DNA of 14,158 nt from Candidatus Aerophobota bacterium (GTDB lineage Bacteria > Aerophobota > Aerophobia > Aerophobales > B3-G15), in assembly GCA_030615365.1 (NCBI GenBank), contig JAUWZM010000063.1:1-14158 (forward strand), read 5' to 3'. A program made the translations under genes and the position numbers. Position 1 is the first letter of the stretch. Each line of letters begins with the position of its first letter. The notes below the pieces were generated by a model, which saw nothing but the letters and a program-made list of their open reading frames with translations, was not told the DNA's origin and did no database searches. This document shows, in pieces, positions 8,357 through 14,158 of the stretch.

Positions 8357-10045
8357 ATGCTATCTCATGGCGGGAAACTAATAAATAGAGTGGTAGCTTC
8401 CTCAAAAAGGGAAGGGATTCTAAAGAATATCGCTGAGTTTAAGAGATTAACCCTTAATGAAGAGCAGGTTAAAGATGTGAGGAATATAGCTCGGGGAGTT
8501 TACTCTCCCTTAACCGGCTTTTTACGAGAAGATGATTTTCAAAAGGTTGTGTCCGAAATGAGGCTCTCCGATGGAACGGTTTGGCCTATTCCAATTGTTC
8601 TGGATATTTCCGAAAAAGACTCCCGAAAAACAAGGAAGGAAAAAGAAGTTCTTCTGGTTGATAATCAGCAAAGACCGGTTGCTCCTTTAAAGGATATCCA
8701 GGTTTATCCTTACCAGAAGGACCTTTTTGCTGCAGGAGTTTTCGGTACAAAAGATAAAAATCATCCTGGGGTAGAGGATGTATACCGTATGAAAGAGTTT
8801 TTAGTGGGAGGAGATATCGAATTGGTGGATGATTCACGTGAGCCTTTCCCGGAATATAACTTTTCTCCTCACCAGACGCGCCAGATATTTCAAAAGCGAG
8901 GGTGGAAGAAGATAGTTGCCTTTCAAACCAGAAACGTTCCCCATCGCGGCCACGAGTTCTTGCAAAAAACCGCTTTAAAAGAAGTTGACGGACTTTTTGT
9001 CCAGCCGGTTATCGGGAAGAAGAAGATAGGCGATTTTAAGGACGAGTATATTTTGATCAGCTATGAAATCTTAATCAATAAATATTATCCAAAAGATAGA
9101 GTATTTTTAGGGATTCTTTCTTTAAAAATGAGATATGCTGGTCCGAGAGAAGCAATTTTTCATGCCTTAATCCGGAAGAATTTTGGTTGTACCCATTTTA
9201 TTGTTGGTAGAGATCATGCCGGAGTTGGGAATTGCTATGGTCCTTTTGATGCTCAACGCATATTCGATAGCTTTAAAAAGGAGGAAATTGGTATTACTAT
9301 TTTAAAATACCCGGAAGTAGTCTATTATCCTAAAAAGAGAATACACACATTTATAGATCAATGCCCTCCCGAAGGGACAGTCTCTTTCAGTGGAACCAAA
9401 CTCCGAGAACAGATTAGATCAAAAAAGACCCCTCCTTCCTACATTATCAGACCAGAAGTTTACAATTTCTTAGCTCAGAGCCGTAATGCTCTAGTAGACA
9501 GTATGTACAAAAAAACAGAAAATCAAAAAGGTTTTGTTCTGTGGTTTACCGGTCTTTCCCAGGCCGGGAAAACTACTGTTGGCAATAGAGTCTATGAGAT
9601 CTTGAAGCAAAAGGGACTTAAACTGGAAAGATTAGATGGAGATATTGTTCGCCAGTCTCTTAGCGTTGATTTGGGTTTTTCCAAAGAAGATAGGGATGAG
9701 AACATTAGAAGAGTCACCCATGTTGCCAAACTTTTAAGCAGAAACGGAACAGGAGTGATTTGCTCATTCATCTCTCCTTATACCGAGGTAAGAAATAAAA
9801 TTAGAAAAGAGACTACCGGTTTCATAGAAGTATTTTGCAACTGCCCTCTTGATATTTGCGAGAAGCGCGATAAGAAAGGTTTATATCAAAAAGCAAGAAG
9901 AGGAGAGATCCAAAACTTTACCGGCATCTCCGATCCTTACGAATCACCGGAAAATCCAGAGATTGAGTTAAATACTGATATAGAAACTATAGAAGAAAGC
10001 ATCGATAAGGTAATTGCCTATCTTGAAGAAACCAAATTTATTTAA
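8357..10045 (+). CDS. sat-cysC: Bifunctional ATP sulfurylase / APS kinase (PAPS synthase)
   Basis: A 562-residue fusion that turns sulfate and two ATP into PAPS. Residues 1-160 form the PUA-like N-terminal ATP-sulfurylase domain, starting SHGGKLINRVV. The catalytic domain carries QTRNVPHRGHE at 190-200 and GRDHAGVGNCYGPFDAQ at 284-300. From about residue 385 a complete APS kinase follows: P-loop GLSQAGKTT at 399-407, DGDIVRQ at 427-433, DRDENIRRV at 445-453, FISPY at 471-475, and KGLYQKARRGEI with FTGISDPYE. The canonical P-loop Gly is Gln402, but G399, G404 and K405 remain, so ATP binding should persist. The order sulfurylase then kinase matches fungal and Aquifex-type enzymes, not animal PAPS synthases. 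With CysQ just upstream and sugar genes around, it points to a sulfated glycan rather than assimilation; no PAPS reductase is present. Confidence 0.94.
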   Translation: MLSHGGKLINRVVASSKREGILKNIAEFKRLTLNEEQVKDVRNIARGVYSPLTGFLREDDFQKVVSEMRLSDGTVWPIPIVLDISEKDSRKTRKEKEVLLVDNQQRPVAPLKDIQVYPYQKDLFAAGVFGTKDKNHPGVEDVYRMKEFLVGGDIELVDDSREPFPEYNFSPHQTRQIFQKRGWKKIVAFQTRNVPHRGHEFLQKTALKEVDGLFVQPVIGKKKIGDFKDEYILISYEILINKYYPKDRVFLGILSLKMRYAGPREAIFHALIRKNFGCTHFIVGRDHAGVGNCYGPFDAQRIFDSFKKEEIGITILKYPEVVYYPKKRIHTFIDQCPPEGTVSFSGTKLREQIRSKKTPPSYIIRPEVYNFLAQSRNALVDSMYKKTENQKGFVLWFTGLSQAGKTTVGNRVYEILKQKGLKLERLDGDIVRQSLSVDLGFSKEDRDENIRRVTHVAKLLSRNGTGVICSFISPYTEVRNKIRKETTGFIEVFCNCPLDICEKRDKKGLYQKARRGEIQNFTGISDPYESPENPEIELNTDIETIEESIDKVIAYLEETKFI

Positions 10046-10175
10046 TCCTGCTTTCGACAATCCGAAGCTTTGCTGGTTAAAAAGTCGGTTTTTCTCCTAT
10101 AAGCTCTGAAGTATTACAAAAAAATTATGATAGTATCTTGAAATTTTGAGTAGATAAACTTAAGCCAAAGCGAAC

Positions 10176-10214
10176 TTCTGATGTACAAGAAAAAATTTAT
10201 TGGGAACATCAGAA
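10176..10214. repeat. 9-bp perfect inverted repeat upstream of the flippase gene
   Basis: TTCTGATGT at 10176-10184 pairs with ACATCAGAA at 10206-10214 across a 21-nt AT-rich loop. It lies in the 206-bp gap between the PAPS synthase and flippase genes, where base composition turns more AT-rich. There is no GC-rich stem or T-tract, so it is not a typical terminator. An operator, RNA hairpin or remnant element end are all possible. Confidence 0.45.
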
Positions 10215-10251
10215 ATAGACTTGATTTAATAACTTATATTTCAATTGACAT

Positions 10252-11703
10252 ATGGCTAAAAACATGGATATATCCAAAAAGGCAGTGCATGGAGGTTTAT
10301 GGTTAATATGGTTACAGATAGTAACCATATTGGCTAGTTTTGCAGGAACGATTGTATATGCTCGATTGCTATCCCCAAATGATTTTGGACTAGTTGGTAT
10401 TGCACTTATTTTTATAGCAGCTGTTGATGCTTTTTCAAAGACAGGTGTTGAAGCAGCCTTAATTCAAAGAAAGGAAAATTATAATGAATATTTGGATGCT
10501 GCCTGGACGATGCAGATTATCAGGGGAACAATTATATTTTCTATTTTTTTTATTATGGCTCCATATATTGCAAACTTTTTTGATGCACCAAGGGCTACTA
10601 ATATTATCCGCATAATGGGATTTACTTTTTTATTCCAAAGTTTTAGAAATATTGGCATAGTCTTTTTTAGGAAGGATTTGGAATTCAGAAAGCAATTTTT
10701 ATTAAAGGCTCTTCCTGTCATATTTGGTGTTGTAATAGGTGTTTCAGCGGCATTTATTTTAAGAAATGTTTGGGCATTGATTATTGGTAGTTTAGTGAGG
10801 GGGGGTGGTGAATTTTTGCTTTCCTATATTCTTCATTCGTATAAACCTAGATTCAAGATTGATCTACAACAATTCAAGAAATTGTTTACTTTTGGTAGAT
10901 GGATTTTTTTATCTGCTATTTTGTTTTTTTTAACAGCTAGAGCTGATAACCTTATAGCTGGTAAAATATTGGGCGTTACTGCTCTTGGTTTTTATGCTTA
11001 TTCTTATAACTTCGTTGATAAAACCATCATCAGAATATCAAAAGCGTTTAGTGGGGTAACATTTCCTGCTTTCTCAAAAATTCAGGATGATATTCCAAAA
11101 GTTATAAATGGATTTATAAAGACTTTAGAAGTTCTGAGTTTTTTTACTTTTCTAATAGCTATGGGGATATTTGTACTTTGTCCGGAATTCGTTACCTTAT
11201 TTCTCGGTAATAAATGGATGCCTATTGTTCCTGTGGTAAGGATTTTGTGCGTTTCGAATGTTCTGCTTTCGATTAGGCCCAGTTCTCACTTTGTAGCCCT
11301 GAGAAGACCGAACCTGCCATTTTACGTTAACGGAACAAGAGCTATTTTTATGCTAATTTCTATAATCCCATTGACTCTTTATTGTGGAATTAAAGGAACG
11401 GCACTGGGGGTTCTTATTGGCATTATCTTCTCTCTGCCTCTTTGGTTTTATTATACTTACCAGTTGCTTCATGTTGGTTGTAAAGAAATTTTAAATAAAC
11501 TTTTGCCAATAGCCATAGGGGCCGGTTTCGCTGGTTTTATAGTTTGGAACCTAAAAACCTTGTTTACACATATTGGCTTGGTGGAATTTTTTGGGTTGGT
11601 TTTTGGCACGGTAATTCTTTACTTTTGCATAGAGATATTTTTCTGGAAAGCGTGGAGAAGGGGGCCAATTGGTAGCCTATATTACTTAAAAAAATCTGTT
11701 TAA
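10252..11703 (+). CDS. Wzx-type polysaccharide flippase (PST/MVF superfamily)
   Basis: A 483-residue integral membrane protein with about 12-14 hydrophobic segments. The N-terminal pattern SKKAVHGGLWLIWLQIVTILASFAGTIVYARLLSPNDFGLVGIA is typical of the polysaccharide transporter family (WzxC/AmsL type). FGRWIFLSAILFFLTARADNLIAGKILG at about 213-240 and the TFPAFSKIQDD segment at about 268-278 are further family landmarks. Such proteins translocate undecaprenyl-linked oligosaccharide repeat units across the inner membrane. An ATG 12 nt downstream is an alternative start, and neither has a strong Shine-Dalgarno sequence. The gene begins the more AT-rich part of the locus and uses many ATT/TTT codons, unlike gmd or sat. 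No Wzy-type polymerase is visible in the window, so the export route beyond the flippase is not shown. Confidence 0.9.
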   Translation: MAKNMDISKKAVHGGLWLIWLQIVTILASFAGTIVYARLLSPNDFGLVGIALIFIAAVDAFSKTGVEAALIQRKENYNEYLDAAWTMQIIRGTIIFSIFFIMAPYIANFFDAPRATNIIRIMGFTFLFQSFRNIGIVFFRKDLEFRKQFLLKALPVIFGVVIGVSAAFILRNVWALIIGSLVRGGGEFLLSYILHSYKPRFKIDLQQFKKLFTFGRWIFLSAILFFLTARADNLIAGKILGVTALGFYAYSYNFVDKTIIRISKAFSGVTFPAFSKIQDDIPKVINGFIKTLEVLSFFTFLIAMGIFVLCPEFVTLFLGNKWMPIVPVVRILCVSNVLLSIRPSSHFVALRRPNLPFYVNGTRAIFMLISIIPLTLYCGIKGTALGVLIGIIFSLPLWFYYTYQLLHVGCKEILNKLLPIAIGAGFAGFIVWNLKTLFTHIGLVEFFGLVFGTVILYFCIEIFFWKAWRRGPIGSLYYLKKSV

Positions 11704-11778
11704 ATCTAACAAGAGTCAAGTTAAATATGAACAAGATAAAAAAATTGGATATAGCTTTTTAGTTGGAGATCTATTCCA

Positions 11779-12138
11779 TTACGGACATTTAAGGTTGGTA
11801 GACTTAGGAATATCAATTTTTTCTTCATCAAGAATATGATAGCTTAAGCGTCTTTTGCCAAAATTTGTCTTTTTCCTATAATTTATTATCATTTGTTCTT
11901 TATCCTCTCCTATGTAATGAGGATGTCTGGACTTAGATTTATGTGAGGAATCTTCTAGATTCCCTTTTTCCTGCTTTTTAATGGCTAAATAAACTGTATG
12001 AGGCGAACATCTCATTGCTCTTGCGGTTGCTCTTACATTATTCTTTAAAAGTTCCAGGTTATATAAAAGAGTCCTTCTTGTAAATTCTTCACCTACATCT
12101 TTTTTTAGCTCTAAGTATGACTGATGCTGGACGGTCAT
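11779..12138 (-). pseudogene. Truncated transposase N-terminus (IS481/IS3-like, integrase-core type)
   Basis: A 119-residue minus-strand frame starting at 12138, with GGAGG 9 nt upstream (12148-12152). It holds a helix-turn-helix region (LLYNLELLKNNVRATARAMRCSPHTVYLAIKKQ, about 25-57). A linker follows with SRHPHYIGEDKEQMIINYRKKTNFGKRRLSYHI, the segment that in IS481/IS3-like transposases precedes the DDE integrase core. After IDIPKST the frame diverges and stops at 11779, so the whole catalytic domain is missing and the protein cannot transpose. The family assignment is by layout (HTH, charged linker, start of core). Surrounding genes are on the opposite strand. Confidence 0.72.
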
Positions 12139-12316
12139 AGCTGGAAGCCTCCTTTTTGAGAGTTAGGAATATATTTTTTCCTCTCATCTTAGAGTGTTTC
12201 CTGCTTGCCGTCCAGACCTCTTTTACTTTTTTGAAGTAATAACTTCTGCTGTATTTTTTCATTAAAAAGTGTGCAGGATCATTGTAGCCAAATTTTTCCG
12301 TGTCCGTGTCTTGACA
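11779..12316 (-). mobile_element. Remnant of an insertion sequence, 5' end kept, 3' part deleted
   Basis: The element reads on the minus strand. Its outer end is probably TGTCAAGACACGGACACGG (12298-12316), containing a direct CACGGA/CACGG repeat. A leader and the transposase start follow. The right-hand side is lost: coding similarity ends near 11795. An ACGGACA word at 11782-11788 matches part of the terminal sequence, so an internal deletion that kept a damaged second end is possible but unproven. No target duplication can be recognised. Together with 11704-11778, which holds nothing identifiable, it separates the flippase from the TagF-like gene. Confidence 0.6.
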
Positions 12317-12339
12317 ATGGAGTCCACCTTAGACATAAT
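12311..12339 (+). promoter_or_regulatory. Predicted sigma-70 promoter formed at the IS end
   Basis: TTGACA (12311-12316) and CATAAT (12334-12339) are separated by exactly 17 nt. The -35 box is a perfect match and the -10 box matches at five of six positions. The -35 box coincides with the outer end of the IS remnant, while the -10 box lies in flanking DNA, so the pair forms a hybrid outward promoter. The expected transcription start, about 6-8 nt after the -10 box, is within a few bases of the ATG at 12349, giving a leaderless or nearly leaderless message. Confidence 0.6.
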
Positions 12340-12348
12340 ATTTATATT

Positions 12349-13629
12349 ATGGAAATAAGAAACAAAATTGGTTTTATAATTCCCGCTGCGGATTTATATT
12401 ATAACCACTATAAAAATGTGCTTGAAAAATTAGACAAAAATACGTTTGATCTTATTGTTTTCAAAGGAGCAAAAAGTATAATTGGTACGCTAAAAGAAAA
12501 AAATTTTAATTTTTGTTTCAAAGAAGATGTTTTAAATAATAATATTGTCTATAAATATTTGGTTTCCAACTATCATCTGGGTTATTTACACCATGAATAC
12601 TTGGGTAATTTTTCGTTTAATCAGTTCATAAAAAATATAGGACTTATAAATATCAGGTTCATGTATTCGCTGGGGAAGAGCCAATGGGATTTTAGTCGTT
12701 GGAATCGTTTGTATGACCTGATATTATGTTACGGGCCTTATGAAATAGATAACCTAACTTTTTGCAAAAGAGCAATTAAGCTTCCTATGGGGTATCCAAA
12801 ACTCGATACATTTTTTAATCAAAACATTGATAAGAATTATTATCTTAAAAGATTTCGTTGCTGTCCCGACAAGAAAACCATTGTTTGGCTGCCAACCCAC
12901 AGGGCCTTATGTTCATTAAAGTTATTTGCCCGAACAATATCAACCTTGAGTGACCAATACAATGTTATCGTAAAGCCGCACCCAAAGGCTTTTGTCCACA
13001 ATCGTGATGGAATAAAATTATTGGAAAATTTGAATTTTAACTTCTTTATAAGAAAAGATATCAATAATATCGATAATGTAGCATTGTACGCAATTGCTGA
13101 TTTTATATTTGCAGACTACGGGGGTTCTGCATTCGAAGCTATTTATACAGATAAAAACCTTTTACTTTTAAATGTGCCTTCGAATCATTATGAAATGAAT
13201 CCAGTTCTTCATACCGGCAATAAGTCGTCTGATTTTATTATCAGAGACTATATTATCAACATAGATTACGAAGACCGTAATAATATTGTTTCCTTGTTAA
13301 GAGATAATTGCCTTTGGGACAACCAGAAGAAAGCTAGAGAACACTTGAGGAATTATTTCTTCTCTCCTTATTATGGCAATTCATCAGATATAGCTGCCCA
13401 TATTTTGAGTAATGTCGAACAAATAGTCAAATATAACCTAAGAATCAGAATTTTAAAAATGTATTTTAATATTGCTTTGAGGAAGATACTACCAAAATCT
13501 TTGGGGAAATTTTTTGATAGATCACATGAGAGATTGATTAGTTTTATAAAAAATAATTGCCCTATATTATATGTATTACTTAAGAAAGGGCTATTGTTCC
13601 GCAAAAAACGAACGAATAAAACAAAATAA
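12349..13629 (+). CDS. CDP-glycerol glycerophosphotransferase-like (TagB/TagF family) enzyme
   Basis: A GT-B type transferase, 426 residues from the ATG at 12349. A longer frame begins with GTG at 12271, but its first 26 residues are encoded by the IS end and its flank and show no family resemblance, so the inner ATG is preferred. Family landmarks are MGYPKLDTFF at 147-156 (cf. GxPRxD), KKTIVWLPTHR at 175-185, VIVKPHPK at 206-213, and ADFIFADYGGSAFEAI at 250-265 (cf. ADxLITDYSS). The C-terminal ~60 residues are Lys/Arg-rich with hydrophobic stretches, suggesting membrane association. Relatives transfer glycerol-phosphate or ribitol-phosphate from CDP-polyols in teichoic acids and capsules, and some act as other capsule transferases, so the donor is uncertain. 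No Shine-Dalgarno sequence is seen. The gene is strongly AT-rich compared with genes left of 10 kb. Confidence 0.75.
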   Translation: MEIRNKIGFIIPAADLYYNHYKNVLEKLDKNTFDLIVFKGAKSIIGTLKEKNFNFCFKEDVLNNNIVYKYLVSNYHLGYLHHEYLGNFSFNQFIKNIGLINIRFMYSLGKSQWDFSRWNRLYDLILCYGPYEIDNLTFCKRAIKLPMGYPKLDTFFNQNIDKNYYLKRFRCCPDKKTIVWLPTHRALCSLKLFARTISTLSDQYNVIVKPHPKAFVHNRDGIKLLENLNFNFFIRKDINNIDNVALYAIADFIFADYGGSAFEAIYTDKNLLLLNVPSNHYEMNPVLHTGNKSSDFIIRDYIINIDYEDRNNIVSLLRDNCLWDNQKKAREHLRNYFFSPYYGNSSDIAAHILSNVEQIVKYNLRIRILKMYFNIALRKILPKSLGKFFDRSHERLISFIKNNCPILYVLLKKGLLFRKKRTNKTK

Positions 13630-13633
13630 CAAA

Positions 13634-14158
13634 ATGCACAAAAACTTAAATCATATTTCAATTGGCTTTACGGGGGACGTTTCCTTTACAGGAATCTTTT
13701 CTGAATGTATTAATAAAAATAAAATTTTATTTGATAGAAATATATCATCATTATTATTTAATAACGATTACAATATAATCAATTTAGAAGGGCCATTGTC
13801 AGATATTAAAAATAATAAAAAAAAATTAGGAATATCTATCTCAAGCTCTCCCGACACAATTGATGTATTGAAAAACCACAATTGTTCTATTTTCAATTTA
13901 GCTAACAATCATACAATGGATCACGGTCAAGTGGGGCTGTCCAGCACGCTTTCATTATCCAAAAAATTTGGTATCAAAACTTTTGGTGCGGGCAAAAACC
14001 TCTATGAGGCTTCGAATATTCAATATTTATACAAAAATGATGTATGTATTGCATTGGTTGGGATATGCCATAACGAGGGACAAATTGCCACAAAAAACAA
14101 ATGTGGAATATTTTCAGATAGTCGCGAAAAAATATTGAAATTAAGGCTACTCGAAGCA
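13634..14158 (+). CDS. CapA-family (PGA_cap metallophosphatase-like) protein, 5' part
   Basis: A frame from ATG 13634 stays open to the window edge (175 codons, incomplete). It contains FTGDVSFTG at 12-20 with D15, NLEGPLS at 50-56 with E52, and FNLANNHTMDHG at 87-98. These are the metal-site motifs of the CapA/PGA_cap domain in the calcineurin-like metallophosphatase fold. FGAGKNLYEA follows, as in the family. CapA proteins are required for poly-gamma-glutamate capsule export, and homologues recur in polysaccharide clusters, where their role is less clear. No signal peptide or N-terminal membrane segment is visible, unlike PgsA/CapA of Bacillus, so this copy may act in the cytoplasm or on lipid-linked intermediates. 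It starts 4 nt after the previous stop, probably in the same transcript, without an evident Shine-Dalgarno sequence. Confidence 0.82.
   Translation, partial: MHKNLNHISIGFTGDVSFTGIFSECINKNKILFDRNISSLLFNNDYNIINLEGPLSDIKNNKKKLGISISSSPDTIDVLKNHNCSIFNLANNHTMDHGQVGLSSTLSLSKKFGIKTFGAGKNLYEASNIQYLYKNDVCIALVGICHNEGQIATKNKCGIFSDSREKILKLRLLEA

Noticed and set aside
10176..10214. Rho-independent terminator after the PAPS synthase gene
   Set aside because: The stem is not GC-rich, the loop is 21 nt and no T-run follows the second arm.
12089..12262. 57-codon minus-strand frame in the IS leader (starts MKKYSRSYYFKKV)
   Set aside because: It overlaps the transposase start in another frame and resembles nothing I recognise. 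It could be part of the element, but support is too weak to call a gene.
12271..12348. GTG start giving a 452-residue form of the TagF-like protein
   Set aside because: The 26 extra residues are encoded by the IS end and its flank, overlap the predicted promoter, and show no resemblance to the family. The ATG at 12349 begins the expected first beta strand.

Overview
The window looks like a bacterial surface-polysaccharide locus. Except for an insertion-sequence remnant, every gene is on the + strand. The genes cover nucleotide-sugar synthesis, sulfate activation, a Wzx-type flippase, a TagB/TagF-like transferase and a CapA-like protein. A WbpA/B/D/E set plus GDP-fucose enzymes and a flippase fits a Gram-negative or candidate-phylum bacterium, but nothing here fixes the taxon. 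The DNA is AT-rich throughout and visibly more so from about 10.05 kb onward, which suggests that the right part has a separate origin.

Layout. 1-500: end of a probable DUF433 partner and a DUF5615 PIN-like protein, resembling a toxin-antitoxin pair. 522-617: a broken 5' piece of a wecB-type UDP-GlcNAc 2-epimerase gene. 633-4822: aminotransferase, UDP-sugar dehydrogenase, Gfo/Idh/MocA oxidoreductase and hexapeptide acyltransferase, a WbpE-A-B-D set for UDP-2,3-diacetamido-glucuronate. 4823-5231: no intact gene; an inverted-repeat-rich stretch and a second broken wecB 5' piece. 5232-7251: gmd and fcl for GDP-L-fucose. 7252-7471: remnant of a DUF2283 gene. 7472-10045: CysQ-like phosphatase and a bifunctional ATP sulfurylase/APS kinase. 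10252-11703: flippase. 11779-12316: minus-strand remnant of an IS whose end supplies a -35 box. 12349-14158: a glycerophosphotransferase-like enzyme and the start of a CapA-like gene that runs off the window.

How the genes could work together (inference): the wbp set and gmd/fcl supply UDP-GlcNAc(3NAc)A and GDP-fucose. Sat-CysC makes PAPS and CysQ removes the PAP left after sulfotransfer, so the glycan is probably sulfated. The flippase exports lipid-linked units, and the TagF-like enzyme may add polyol-phosphate or related groups. No polymerase, sulfotransferase or WbpI-type 2-epimerase is visible, so the locus must continue outside the window or be incomplete.

The most unusual structure is a set of four short degenerate arrays with a 7-8 nt period (1807-1841, 3163-3228, 7434-7468, 8290-8338). 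Each ends 0-18 nt before a start codon. Nearly every unit contains TCA, TTA or CTA, the reverse complements of the three stop codons. One array is translated as the C-terminal tail of the aminotransferase.
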